From Ignatzschineria larvae DSM 13226 (GTDB lineage Bacteria; Pseudomonadota; Gammaproteobacteria; Cardiobacteriales; Wohlfahrtiimonadaceae): DNA of 64,000 nt. Positions 30,335-39,692 of the stretch are shown piece by piece (the stretch's first letter is position 1; each line of letters starts with the position of its first letter). The stretch spans positions 769,501 through 833,500 of the forward strand of contig NZ_CP150637.1 of assembly GCF_038500265.1 (NCBI RefSeq), read 5' to 3'. The notes beneath the pieces were generated by a model. That model worked only from the letters and a program-made list of their open reading frames with translations. It was not told where the DNA came from and made no database searches. A program made the position numbers and the translations under genes.

Positions 30335-32218
30335 ATGAAAAAATTTTTGAATTTATCTCTTTTTTTAGTGTCTATCTCTCACTATAGTGCTTTCGCTCAA
30401 AGCGAGTCTATGCTGGAGATCAACCCTAAAAATGCCCAATCTGAGAAACCTTCCACATTACAGTTAGAAGTAGAGGGAGCACCGAATAGCACTATTGGGG
30501 TCAGTGATGAGGCCGAAGAAGAGCCTCTGCGTTTTTATACTGAAGAGGGCAATATTGATAAGTATGATTTTATCGCTTCAGAGCTCATTGCTAATCAGAA
30601 TGAAGCGGGAACTAACCCAGAATCTATCGTAGAAAATGGTCAAGATTCACAAGTGCTTAATCGTCGAATTCAGCTTGATCTAGCAGAGGGGAATATCGTT
30701 GAAGCATTACCGCTTATTCAAAAATTAGTCATTCAAGATCCAGCGAATCTTGCTAATTATAATTTATTAGCAGAAGCCTATGTGTTGACGGGCGCTTATG
30801 ATGATGCCGCGAGAACTTATCATCATCTAGTAGAGATGCTCTATCTCACAGATGAGAGTGTCTTAATGCAATCGCCTTATTTTGCTATTCTCAAAAAATT
30901 CCACGAGTTTGGTTTACCGCTCGATGAGCAATTGATGATCTTTAAAGATCTAGCGGCAATGGAAGAGTATGATACTTTCCCGATGATTCTTTTAGCAGGA
31001 TTCTTGATTGATAACTCTAAATTTTATGAGGCAGAGAGCTATCTTGAGCGCGCCTTACAGATTGATCCTTCAAATCCTAAAATCTATACACTCTACTCAT
31101 TTATCTATTGGAATGAAGGCACGCCGGAAAAAGCGGTTGCACTTTTAGAGGAAGCTTACAATAAGTATCAAAATCCTGAGATCGGATTAGAGCTTGCCAA
31201 TGCCTTGATAGCCAATTTCGAGTATGAACGTGCTTATAAACAGTTAGTAAGCTTAATGATTTTGACTAATGAAGCACCGGTGGTTTTTGAGAAATTTATC
31301 GGGATGGCTTATGTGATGGGCAATTATGATAATATTCAAAATATGCTCAATATGCGCTTAGATCAGCCAGAAGTCTTGACGCGGGCAGTGTTGAATCTTT
31401 TCTATTTTTCCGAAATTTTAGGTAATAGTGAAAACTTACTGCAAGTATTGCCGGAGATCGATGACCCAACGCCGGAATATGCCGAAGCGATTGCTACGAT
31501 TAAAGCGAAAGTCGCCTTATTAGCCAAAGATTATACACTCTTTAATCAATATTTTGATGAGATGGAAGCATTAGGCAATAGTAGCGAAGCCGAGTTAGCC
31601 TTGAAAAAGATGTTAATGCTACAAGGTACAGAAGAGTATGATCTTCTCGATGAAGCATTAGCAGAAGATGGGGAGTTATTGGCTGAAGAAAACTCTGCAA
31701 ATTTAGCTTTCTTGCGGGCAATGAGTGCTTTTGGACATCAAGATTATGACAAGATGGTAGAGATCTTCCGGGAAGAGATCCGTCAAAATCCCCAAGATCC
31801 AATTGCTTATAATGCGTTAGGTTTTTCGCTTGTGGAGATCGATCCCAAAAACGCTGTGGAAGCATTACCGCTCATTACCAAAGCGAACTTAATGATGCCA
31901 GGGCAAGATTTTATTGAGGATAGCCTTGCGTGGACTTACTATCAACTAGGGGATTTAGCCCGTGCTGAGAAATATATCAAAAAGGCCTATCATAAAAATA
32001 AAGATCCTGAAATTATTAGCCACTATATTGTCATTTTAGATGCCTTGGGTAAAAAAGCACAGGCAGAAGAGCTTTATCGCAAATTTAATCTCTTTTTTCG
32101 AAATTCTGATAAGCGGGCAATTTTATTGGATAATGTAAATTGGATTAAAGATATTACACCCAGTAATAGTGTGACAATTCAATATCGAGATAATGGCTAT
32201 CAAAAAAATTTAAAGTAG
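30335..32218 (+). CDS. Secreted tetratricopeptide-repeat protein
   Basis: A 627-residue protein with an N-terminal signal peptide ending around SAFAQ-SES, so it acts in the periplasm or is held at the outer membrane. Several TPR-like helix pairs are visible: NLANYNLLAEAYVLTGAYDD, IYTLYSFIYWNEGTPEKAVA, AYNALGFSLVEIDPKNAVEA and SLAWTYYQLGDLARAEKYIK. The region between is acidic. The gene sits 22 bp ahead of a cell-wall amidase on the same strand, hinting at a role in envelope biogenesis. The specific function is unknown. Confidence 0.75.
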   Translation: MKKFLNLSLFLVSISHYSAFAQSESMLEINPKNAQSEKPSTLQLEVEGAPNSTIGVSDEAEEEPLRFYTEEGNIDKYDFIASELIANQNEAGTNPESIVENGQDSQVLNRRIQLDLAEGNIVEALPLIQKLVIQDPANLANYNLLAEAYVLTGAYDDAARTYHHLVEMLYLTDESVLMQSPYFAILKKFHEFGLPLDEQLMIFKDLAAMEEYDTFPMILLAGFLIDNSKFYEAESYLERALQIDPSNPKIYTLYSFIYWNEGTPEKAVALLEEAYNKYQNPEIGLELANALIANFEYERAYKQLVSLMILTNEAPVVFEKFIGMAYVMGNYDNIQNMLNMRLDQPEVLTRAVLNLFYFSEILGNSENLLQVLPEIDDPTPEYAEAIATIKAKVALLAKDYTLFNQYFDEMEALGNSSEAELALKKMLMLQGTEEYDLLDEALAEDGELLAEENSANLAFLRAMSAFGHQDYDKMVEIFREEIRQNPQDPIAYNALGFSLVEIDPKNAVEALPLITKANLMMPGQDFIEDSLAWTYYQLGDLARAEKYIKKAYHKNKDPEIISHYIVILDALGKKAQAEELYRKFNLFFRNSDKRAILLDNVNWIKDITPSNSVTIQYRDNGYQKNLK

Positions 32219-32240
32219 TCAGATAATAGAGGTTAGAGAG

Positions 32241-33854
32241 ATGGGACAACAATTTCGAGGACGCGCTTATTCTTTTTGGAGGAAGTTTTTCTGTTTATTG
32301 CTATTGAATTTATTTGTGTTAGGGCAGAGTGCTTTTGCCGCAACAGTCGTCGGGACGGGAAAGGCAGAGCAGCGTAATGGCGAGATGTTAATTACATTTC
32401 CCTTGAGTCAACAGATTAAATTCAATAGCTTCCGGCTACAAAATCCGCATCGCTTAGTGATTGATATTCCGAATGCACAATTGCAACGGAAAGTGACCGC
32501 ATTACCCATCTCATCAGGTGTTGTTGCCGGCGTGCGACTTGGAACACAACAGGGGACTGATTTACGGATTGTCGTTGATTTGAATAATGCCTCCGTACCT
32601 GCAAGTGCCGCTGTTGTTAGAGGTCATGCAGGTTATGAACTTGTGATAGCTGTGGGTTTAAGTGCGGGTAGTGTGCAGCAAGATTTAGCAGCCGCTGGGC
32701 AAACAGTGGTGACAAAACCTCAAGAGATTCAAGTAGCGAAAAGCGTACCGAAGAAGAATATTTTGATCGTCATCGATCCCGGTCATGGCGGGAAAGATCC
32801 GGGTGCTCATGGTAAGGCTGGTACAAGAGAGAAAGATGTGGTCTTGCAAATTGCTAAGATTCTGCAAACCAAGATTAATCAACAGCCGAATATGAAGGCG
32901 ATTTTGACGCGTAATAATGATACTTTTATTCCACTTCGGGAGCGAGTTTTGATTGCGCGTCGCAATAAGGCGGATATGTTTATCTCAATTCACGCAGATG
33001 CAGGTTCCTCTAAAGCCGATGGCGCTTCCGTTTATATTCTTTCAACAAGTGGCGCTTCGAGTGAAGCTGCGCGTCTTTTAGCGCAAGCCGAGAATCAGTC
33101 GGATCTCATTGGGGGCGTTAAAATCTCTGATAAAGATAATGCCATTGCCTCGATGTTGTTAGACTTATCGCAAGAAGCGACGATTGAATCTTCTAATGCA
33201 TTAGGGAAACATATTCTTAAAAATCTAAGTAGACACGCGAACCTTCATAAGCGACAAGTAGAACGGGCGGGGTTTGCGGTATTAAAAGCGCCGGATATCC
33301 CTTCGGTATTAGTGGAAACAGGCTTTATCTCTAACCCAAAAGAAGAGCAGAATCTACGCAGTAAAAAACATCAAACCCGCTTAGCAGAGGATATTTTACA
33401 GGGGATTAAAGATTACTATAAAGAGCGACCTGCAACGGAGCTTGTCTATAAAACAGTGGTTCAAAAACAGGATAATTCCCGTTTACAACCGCAAGTACCT
33501 ACGCCGAAGTTAGTGGCGCCGAAAGTGACGCCACAAGCTGAGATTAAAATGCCAGAGTTGCGTTTAGAATCGAGTAGCCAAGGAGCGGTCACCAATATCA
33601 CTGAGCGCTCTGTGACAGCTTCAGTTGCAGAACCACCACCTATGAGTATTGGTGTACAATTCCCAGAACCTTCGGCACCAATAGAGTTGATCTCAAATAG
33701 CACAACGAAAGAGTATTTGACACAGCGTGGTGAGAGTTTAGCGGATATTGCAAGGAAATATGGCATTAGTGAAAGCACTTTAAAGCGGGCGAATAACTTG
33801 CCGGATAATCAATTACGTGTTCCTGTTGGTACTAGATTAGTTATTCCTCAATAG
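32241..33854 (+). CDS. N-acetylmuramoyl-L-alanine amidase (AMIN, Amidase_3, LysM)
   Basis: Periplasmic zinc amidase that cuts septal peptidoglycan for daughter-cell separation. The 537-residue precursor has a signal peptide (cleaved near SAFA-ATV), an AMIN domain (about 40-135), an Amidase_3 catalytic domain (about 174-395) and a C-terminal LysM domain (about 489-535). The catalytic domain shows VIDPGHGGKDPGAHG, FISIHADAGSS and VLVETGFISNPKEE. The LysM resembles the AmiB type of Pseudomonas and Vibrio. It is regulated in related organisms by EnvC/NlpD, not seen here. A terminator follows. Confidence 0.93.
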   Translation: MGQQFRGRAYSFWRKFFCLLLLNLFVLGQSAFAATVVGTGKAEQRNGEMLITFPLSQQIKFNSFRLQNPHRLVIDIPNAQLQRKVTALPISSGVVAGVRLGTQQGTDLRIVVDLNNASVPASAAVVRGHAGYELVIAVGLSAGSVQQDLAAAGQTVVTKPQEIQVAKSVPKKNILIVIDPGHGGKDPGAHGKAGTREKDVVLQIAKILQTKINQQPNMKAILTRNNDTFIPLRERVLIARRNKADMFISIHADAGSSKADGASVYILSTSGASSEAARLLAQAENQSDLIGGVKISDKDNAIASMLLDLSQEATIESSNALGKHILKNLSRHANLHKRQVERAGFAVLKAPDIPSVLVETGFISNPKEEQNLRSKKHQTRLAEDILQGIKDYYKERPATELVYKTVVQKQDNSRLQPQVPTPKLVAPKVTPQAEIKMPELRLESSSQGAVTNITERSVTASVAEPPPMSIGVQFPEPSAPIELISNSTTKEYLTQRGESLADIARKYGISESTLKRANNLPDNQLRVPVGTRLVIPQ

Positions 33855-33885
33855 GATAATGCTTCGCTGATTGGGTATCATTAAT

Positions 33886-33927
33886 AAAGGCGATCTAGAG
33901 ATTAATGCTAGATCGCCTTTTACTTTT
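33886..33927 (+). terminator. Terminator after the amidase gene
   Basis: A perfect 13-bp stem (33886-33898 with 33908-33920) with a nine-base loop runs into a T-rich tract about 30 bp past the stop codon. Confidence 0.85.
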
Positions 33928-33963
33928 CGATTTCACTTTTCGGCTTTGCTTTTCAGTTATATA

Positions 33964-34128
33964 GTAAGATCGGTTCAAAATAAGCTTATTTAAATGCCGG
34001 CGCATCAGCTGATAGAGGCAAAGAAGCTGTTCTATCCGGCATTTTACAAGTGTTGGTGAGTCAGGTTTTATCTTTTTTAAACCCCTGCGCTAGCTGTTTA
34101 AAAGCCATTTTTATGACACCAAATTGAC
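33964..34128 (-). repeat. MITE-like element, copy B
   Basis: A 165-bp element, best aligned to copy A in reverse orientation. TA borders both ends (33962-33963 and 34129-34130). The ends GTAAGATCGGTTCAAAA and GTCAATTTGGTGTCATAA (reverse strand) are imperfect inverted repeats. About 130 bp next to the second end match the 3' end of the IS630 remnant at 53307-53450. It fills the gap between the amidase terminator and sitD. Confidence 0.85.
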
Positions 34129-34171
34129 TATCATTTTCAGTTACAAGATTCATCTCGGAATGTGATAGGGA

Positions 34172-35020
34172 TTAAGCCGCCGCTCTTTTTCGTGCAGTAA
34201 TGATATAGCCTCGAGTACGATTATAGCAAAAGGCAATTAAGAAGAGCGCCGCTTGTGTTAAGACAATACAAGGGCCGGTTTCTGCATCGATATGAAAACT
34301 GACTAATACCCCGATAAAAGAGGAGAGAATCGCCGAGATAATGGCAATGAGCATCATAATCGGAAAGCGTTTAGTCATCAAAAAACCGATAATGCCGGGG
34401 GCGACTAACATCGCAATGACGAGAATAACGCCGACTGCTTGTAGAGATGCCACAATGCTGAGCGCTAAAAGAATCAGAAGCGTATAGTGAAGCAGTTTCA
34501 CCGGTAGGCCAATTACCTGTGCTTGAACAGGATCGAAGCTGTAGAGCATAAAATCTTTCCGTTTTACAGCAATAATTACTAGCGTAATAATGGCGATAAT
34601 AATAATTTGCCATAATTCTGACGGTAGAATCCCAAGGATATTACCAAAAAGCACATGATTGAGGTGCTGATCGGTTTTAACGAAAGTAAAGAGAAAGAGC
34701 CCCAGTGCAAAGAGTCCGGAGAAGACTATTCCTAATACCGCATCTTCTTTAACTCGGCTATTCGCCCTAATATAACCCGTTGCAACAGCGCAAAAAAGCC
34801 CAGAGATAAAGGCGCCGATCACAATCGGAATCCCGAGGGTAAATGCAATGACAATTCCGGGTAATACCGCATGAGAAATAGCATCTCCCATCAGTGCCCA
34901 ACCTTTAAGAATGAGGTAACAAGAGAGTACAGCACAAACAATGCCGGCGATCATCGCACCGAGTAAGGCTTGTTGCATAAAGGGATAGTGAAGTGGCACT
35001 AAAATGATTGATTCAATCAT
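34172..35020 (-). CDS. sitD: Mn/Fe ABC transporter permease SitD-like
   Basis: Second ABC-3 family permease of a manganese/iron uptake system. The 282-residue protein has about eight membrane helices and the family loop SCYLILKGWALMGDAISHAVLPGIVIA. This core pairs with the ATPase. A further conserved stretch is ILVIAMLVAPGIIGFLMTKRF. Its start overlaps the end of sitC by four bases, so translation is coupled. A zinc (Znu) role is possible, but two permeases plus a SitA-like binding protein favour Mn/Fe. Confidence 0.87.
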   Translation of the reverse strand: MIESIILVPLHYPFMQQALLGAMIAGIVCAVLSCYLILKGWALMGDAISHAVLPGIVIAFTLGIPIVIGAFISGLFCAVATGYIRANSRVKEDAVLGIVFSGLFALGLFLFTFVKTDQHLNHVLFGNILGILPSELWQIIIIAIITLVIIAVKRKDFMLYSFDPVQAQVIGLPVKLLHYTLLILLALSIVASLQAVGVILVIAMLVAPGIIGFLMTKRFPIMMLIAIISAILSSFIGVLVSFHIDAETGPCIVLTQAALFLIAFCYNRTRGYIITARKRAAA

Positions 35021-35898
35021 GATGATACCTCCTGAGTGTTATTATCTTGTGCAATCCGAATGGCGCGTCTTTTTGCAAGTTGTCCATGTTTAGGCGCAAA
35101 GAGAAAGGCAAAGAGGAATACACTCGATTGTAAAACAACAATGAGACTTCCTGTTGAACCGCCGGGAAGAAAGAAACTGACATAAGCGCCGATGAAGCTA
35201 GTGAGTGCGCCTATAAGAATTGACAAGCTCAACATTACGCCAAAGCGATCGGTTAATAGATAAGCTGTAGCACCCGGTGTAATAACCATTGCAATGACCA
35301 GAATAGCGCCCACTGTTTGTAGCGCTGCGACAGTACAAGCGCTTAATAATACAAAGAAGAGGATTTTCAGGCGATGAACTGGTAAGCCAATTGTAGAGGC
35401 TTGTACTTCATCGAAGAAGAGAAGCATAAGATCTTTCCAGTAGAAGAAGAGTACGCCGATAGCAATAATAGTAATAATGGTTGCTTGCCAGGCATCACCA
35501 TCAGAAATACCAAGTACATTACCAAAGATAATAGAATTGACATTAATATGGGTAGGATTGAGCGAAATGATCAGTAACCCTGCTGCAAAAAAGCTACTAA
35601 AGACAAGACCAATAATGGCATCTTCTCGGAGTTTGGTAAAATGCTTTACAAGCCCCATTGCCAGCGCCGCTAAGATTCCGGTAAAAAATGCCCCAATTGC
35701 ATAAGGGAGATTAAGCGCATAAGCGCCGGCAACCCCTGGTACAACGGAGTGAGAGAGCGCATCCCCCATTAATGACCAGCCTTTGAGTACTAAATAAGTG
35801 GAGAGAAAAGCACAGGCTGCGCCGACTAAAAGGCACATAATAATCGCTTTAACCATATATTGGTATTCAAAGGGTTCGAGTAATATTGCTAAGGACAT
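35017..35898 (-). CDS. sitC: Mn/Fe ABC transporter permease SitC-like
   Basis: First ABC-3 permease of the operon, 293 residues, about eight helices, with STYLVLKGWSLMGDALSHSV and ILVIAMVITPGATAYLLTDR. It resembles sitD throughout, as is usual for this heterodimer. It overlaps sitB by one base and sitD by four. The C-terminal tail is basic and cytoplasmic. Confidence 0.87.
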   Translation of the reverse strand: MSLAILLEPFEYQYMVKAIIMCLLVGAACAFLSTYLVLKGWSLMGDALSHSVVPGVAGAYALNLPYAIGAFFTGILAALAMGLVKHFTKLREDAIIGLVFSSFFAAGLLIISLNPTHINVNSIIFGNVLGISDGDAWQATIITIIAIGVLFFYWKDLMLLFFDEVQASTIGLPVHRLKILFFVLLSACTVAALQTVGAILVIAMVITPGATAYLLTDRFGVMLSLSILIGALTSFIGAYVSFFLPGGSTGSLIVVLQSSVFLFAFLFAPKHGQLAKRRAIRIAQDNNTQEVSS

Positions 35899-36887
35899 TA
35901 CGACACCTCCTTACCTGTAGAAGGATGATCGGAAGATTGATCAGCCGAATTTTTCATCGTGGTGGCACTACTTGCTTGGCAACTATTTTCAGGGTTTTGG
36001 AACTGTTTGGGCATCCTTAATGAATTCACACAGGGGATAGCCCGAGACTTTTTGAGGTTTTGCGCATTTTCACAGCCATAAAAGACCGCAGGACGTTCAT
36101 CATCGGTTAAGACCGTTACACTACGCGGATCATCATCATCGTGTAGATGATCGCCTTGTAGTGAGATTTCCCGTAATACGCCGCCGAAAGTCTGTGTTAA
36201 ATTCTCTTGTGTATAGGTGGTTTCGGTCGGTCCTTGTGCTAATACTGTTTGATTGAGCAGAATAACCTGGTCACAAAATTCGGGAATTGAGCCAAGATTA
36301 TGAGTAGAAACAAGCATCAGATAACCCTCTTCTCGAAGTGAGATCAATAGTTCGATAATGCTATCTTCTGTTTTTAGGTCAACGCCGGTGAAAGGTTCAT
36401 CAAGGAGAAGTATGCGGCTCTCTTGGGCAAGAGCTCTTGCGAGGAATACTCGTTTTTTTTGGCCACCGGAGAGTTCACCGATCTGTCTTTTACGAAAGGG
36501 AAGTAGATCTACTCGAACAAGCGCTTCCTCTACCATTTTGTGATCTTGTTTAGAGGGGATTCGTAAAAACCCCATCTTTCCATAGCGTCCCATCATCACC
36601 ACATCTTCCACTAAGACAGGGAAATTCCAATCTACCTCTTCTGTTTGGGGTACATAGGCAATTTGATTCGCTTTGAGCGCCGCTTTAATCGGCATGCCAC
36701 CAATGGTAATTGACCCTTCAGTCGGGGTAACAAGCCCCATAATGGATTTAAAGAGCGTTGATTTACCACTTCCATTGACGCCCACTAAGCCACAGATCGT
36801 CCCTGAGTCTAGGCGGAAATTGACATCGAAAATGGCTCGATGGCCATTATTATAAGTTACGGAAACATTATCAACAACGATACTCAT
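35898..36887 (-). CDS. sitB: Mn/Fe ABC transporter ATPase SitB-like
   Basis: ATP-binding subunit driving SitC/SitD. Walker A is [19 protein letters not shown], the signature is [20 protein letters not shown], and Walker B is [12 protein letters not shown]. The 329-residue length exceeds the usual 270 or so. From about residue 245 it carries an extra tail with a His-Asp cluster (HLHDDDDPR) and several cysteines, which could bind metal or be disordered. It overlaps sitA by four bases and sitC by one. Confidence 0.88.
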   Translation of the reverse strand: MSIVVDNVSVTYNNGHRAIFDVNFRLDSGTICGLVGVNGSGKSTLFKSIMGLVTPTEGSITIGGMPIKAALKANQIAYVPQTEEVDWNFPVLVEDVVMMGRYGKMGFLRIPSKQDHKMVEEALVRVDLLPFRKRQIGELSGGQKKRVFLARALAQESRILLLDEPFTGVDLKTEDSIIELLISLREEGYLMLVSTHNLGSIPEFCDQVILLNQTVLAQGPTETTYTQENLTQTFGGVLREISLQGDHLHDDDDPRSVTVLTDDERPAVFYGCENAQNLKKSRAIPCVNSLRMPKQFQNPENSCQASSATTMKNSADQSSDHPSTGKEVS

Positions 36888-37810
36888 TCTAAGTTAAATC
36901 CTTTCACAATAGTTTCAACAGTGGTTTGTAATAGATCGATATAGGTGGGAACAGGACCATTCTCTTCAGAGAGAGAGTCGACATAGAGTACGCCACCATA
37001 TTGTGCGCCTGTCTCTTTAGCGACTTGTTTCGCTGGTTTATCGGAGATGGTACTTTCACTAAAAAGTACCGGGATTTGATTGGCGCGGATGGTATCAATT
37101 AATCTTTTAACTTGCTGTGGTGAGCCTTCTTCATCGGCATTGATCGGCCAGAGATAAGCTTCCTTAAGATTATAATCTTGTGCTAAATAACCAAAGGCTC
37201 CTTCACTAGTGACTAACCAGCGTTTCTCTTCAGGGATTTGATCAAGCTTAGCACGAAGAGGGGCATCGAGTGCTTTAATCTCTTCGGCATAACGTGCCGC
37301 ATTAGCATTATAAGTTTCGGCATTATCAGGATCATATTCAACGAGTGCTTTACGAATATTCTCAATATAGACAAGGGCATTATTGGGGCTCATCCAGGCG
37401 TGAGGGTTAGGCATACCTTCATAGTCACCTTCATAGATAGAGAGCGGCGTAATCCCTTCAGTGACGACCACAGAGGGAACATTGCGAATACTTTGGAAGA
37501 AGCGTTCAAACCAACGCTCTAGATTCAGACCATTCCAGAGAATAAGTTGCGCATCTTGCGCCTTTACTAAGTCTTTCGGGGTCGGTTGATAATCATGAAT
37601 TTCCGCGCCGGGCTTGGTAATGGATTCCACAATCGCCGCATCACCCGCTATATTTTGGGCAATATCTTGAATGATGGTAAAGGTTGTGATAACTTTAAAA
37701 GGTTCCTTGGCAAAAGATATTCCACTTGCCAGCGCAAACAAGCTACTCAATAGCATTACTTTCATCCATTTGCGTGACCATTTCCCTTTTCTAAATTTTC
37801 TATTTCCCAT
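36884..37810 (-). CDS. sitA: Mn/Fe ABC transporter binding protein SitA-like
   Basis: Periplasmic cluster A-I metal-binding protein, 308 residues with a signal peptide ending near GISFA-KEP. Metal ligands are visible as His in [12 protein letters not shown], His in [11 protein letters not shown], Glu in [11 protein letters not shown] and Asp in [12 protein letters not shown]. This set matches SitA/YfeA/PsaA. AGGAGGG lies nine bases before the ATG. It is the first gene of a tightly overlapping sitABCD operon downstream of a good Fur box. A long His-rich loop typical of ZnuA is absent. Confidence 0.9.
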   Translation of the reverse strand: MGNRKFRKGKWSRKWMKVMLLSSLFALASGISFAKEPFKVITTFTIIQDIAQNIAGDAAIVESITKPGAEIHDYQPTPKDLVKAQDAQLILWNGLNLERWFERFFQSIRNVPSVVVTEGITPLSIYEGDYEGMPNPHAWMSPNNALVYIENIRKALVEYDPDNAETYNANAARYAEEIKALDAPLRAKLDQIPEEKRWLVTSEGAFGYLAQDYNLKEAYLWPINADEEGSPQQVKRLIDTIRANQIPVLFSESTISDKPAKQVAKETGAQYGGVLYVDSLSEENGPVPTYIDLLQTTVETIVKGFNLE

Positions 37811-37837
37811 ATTGCAAGCCCTCCTAAGACTTTTATT

Positions 37838-37852
37838 TGATAATCATTCTCA
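37838..37852. promoter_or_regulatory. Fur box upstream of sitA
   Basis: The 7-1-7 site matches TGATAATnATTATCA at 14 of 15 positions and lies 28 bp before the sitA start, overlapping the likely promoter. It indicates iron repression of the sit operon. Confidence 0.8.
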
Positions 37853-38199
37853 TTTGTAAATTTATATTATTTAGGTTAAAAGGTCAAAGATTATTTATTA
37901 AAAACCATTTGGAAAATTGCCTTTAAACTGAATATATTAAGATCAATAATCACTTTGGCTAGGTAACTACGGAAAGTAGATCATTCATAATAAACCATAT
38001 AAATCAGACAGTAAAAGGAATCACTAAATAGATTTTGGGATATTTTGTAGTTTGTCATTAGTTTTTAAATTTAAATGATTTAAAAATAATATATGGGATT
38101 AATTGAATAAGTGTAGTAGAAATACTTTTTTGAGAAGTTAACGATAACTTATCGATCCATCGTAGGTGAATTTTCTTTAATAAATTCTTCTAATAGATT
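37853..38199. other. Gap between sit operon and alcohol dehydrogenase
   Basis: AT-rich, no open frame. Apart from the Fur box at one edge and the terminator at 38200-38235 at the other, I see nothing in it. Confidence 0.5.
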
Positions 38200-38235
38200 T
38201 TTTTAATAAAAAGCCAATCTCGTAAGATTGGCTTT
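38200..38235 (-). terminator. Terminator after the alcohol dehydrogenase gene
   Basis: A perfect 10-bp stem (38235-38226 with 38219-38210) with a six-base loop is followed on the minus strand by TTATTAAAAAAATC-type T/A-rich sequence. Confidence 0.75.
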
Positions 38236-38289
38236 AGTGTTACACGATTAAAATCAGTTTTTATTCAGTGTTTACCCCAAATAATGAGA

Positions 38290-39450
38290 TTAGAACCCCC
38301 CATTATAAGCCGCGTTATAGATAGTGAAGATATCCTCTTTCTCTAACTTCAGGGGACTTCTTACTAAAAGACGTGTTTGTTTTAATGCATCAACTGTTAA
38401 ACCTTCTAAATGGCGCTCTTCAATGGCAAATTCTTGTAGGGAATTAGGGATATTCACTGTTTTAACTAATTGCTGTAGGGCAATAATAGTCAATTTTGCC
38501 CCTTCAGGGATTGTTAATCTTCCAAGATCAAGGCCGATGACTTTACCAATATCACATAATCTTGCTTCACAAGCATCGCTAATATACTCAAGCACATAAG
38601 GGAGCAGAAGCGCATTTGATTCGCCATGACTAATATGGAATTGTCCGCCGAGAGGATAGGCCAGTGCATGAACGCCCGCAACGCCTGCATTAAAGAACGC
38701 AAGGCCGGCGAGGTAACTGCCATAACTCATATCTGTACGGGCTTCGACATCATGACCATCTGCATACGCTTTGGGCAATGAATGATAGATTAGAGAAATC
38801 GCTTTAAGGGAAAACTGATCGCTAATAGGATCGGCATTGATTGAGAGATAGGCTTCAACAGCATGCGTGAGGGCATCAATGCCGGTTGCCGCTGTGACTC
38901 TTGGGGGCACGCTTTGTGTTAATGCCGGATCTAAAATGGCGATATCGGCTAAGAGATAATCGTGGGCAATGACATCTTTACTTGATTCTAACGAGAGCAC
39001 AGAAATATTGGTGACTTCTGAACCGGTACCTGACGTGGTCGGAATCATAATAGAGGGGAGGCCTTTATGGGTTAAGGTTAAATGACCACTTAAATTAAGA
39101 TAATCGGCGACTTTCCCCTCATGAGTGGCGAGTACCGCCACCAGTTTTGCTAAATCTAAAGCGCTGCCACCACCGATGCCGATAATAAGGTCTGCTTCAT
39201 TTTGCCGAGCAAATTCCACAATACGTTCGCCTAGAGTAAGACTGGGCTCGGGTTCTATCTCTGAGAAAATGGCTATTTGATATTGGGCAAGCAGGGTTGT
39301 GAATTGTTCGATCTGACCACTTTTAATGAGAAAAGGATCGGCAATAAGCATAATATTACGTACCGCTAGTTTGTCGATGATTTCCGGGAGTTTTTGGCAA
39401 GCATTCCAACCATGATAGGTTTGGGGCACGAGCGTTGTTTTCGCAATCAT
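38290..39450 (-). CDS. Iron-containing alcohol dehydrogenase
   Basis: A 386-residue group III (Fe-dependent) NAD(P) alcohol dehydrogenase. The nucleotide site is IIGIGGGSALDLAKLVAVL with MIPTTSGTGSEVT. Metal ligands come from TGIDALTHAVEAYLS, GVHALAYPLGGQFHISHGE and the Asp preceding them. Substrate cannot be read from sequence. It follows the permease on the same strand after a 240-bp gap containing a long hairpin. Together with the permease and LacI regulator it may form a small catabolic regulon. Confidence 0.88.
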   Translation of the reverse strand: MIAKTTLVPQTYHGWNACQKLPEIIDKLAVRNIMLIADPFLIKSGQIEQFTTLLAQYQIAIFSEIEPEPSLTLGERIVEFARQNEADLIIGIGGGSALDLAKLVAVLATHEGKVADYLNLSGHLTLTHKGLPSIMIPTTSGTGSEVTNISVLSLESSKDVIAHDYLLADIAILDPALTQSVPPRVTAATGIDALTHAVEAYLSINADPISDQFSLKAISLIYHSLPKAYADGHDVEARTDMSYGSYLAGLAFFNAGVAGVHALAYPLGGQFHISHGESNALLLPYVLEYISDACEARLCDIGKVIGLDLGRLTIPEGAKLTIIALQQLVKTVNIPNSLQEFAIEERHLEGLTVDALKQTRLLVRSPLKLEKEDIFTIYNAAYNGGF

Positions 39451-39595
39451 AGGTATTTCCTTTAGCTAAGGTAGTTAAATAGGATAGTTAAAATTTATTT
39501 TAAGATAAAATTGTTATTTTATAAAAATCACAAAACGATTTACGTCTTTTTACTCTATTTATTTTTGGTTTGTTGAAATAGATTTTTGAAATAGG

Positions 39596-39662
39596 TTCGG
39601 TGCCGGTGAGTGTTACATCCATGTAACATTTGCGCCAGGTGAGCGATCTCACCCGCACCGAA
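39596..39662. repeat. Nested inverted repeat between permease and dehydrogenase genes
   Basis: Outer 15-base arms (39596-39610 and 39648-39662) pair at 14 positions. Inside are a perfect 8-2-8 palindrome (39611-39628) and a GGTGAG/CTCACC hairpin (39638-39653) whose right half is also part of the outer arm. Two folds therefore compete. No T-run follows on either strand, so it is not a standard terminator. Confidence 0.7.
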
Positions 39663-39692
39663 GTTCAGTGATGATCTTTTGGGATTGTTTTA

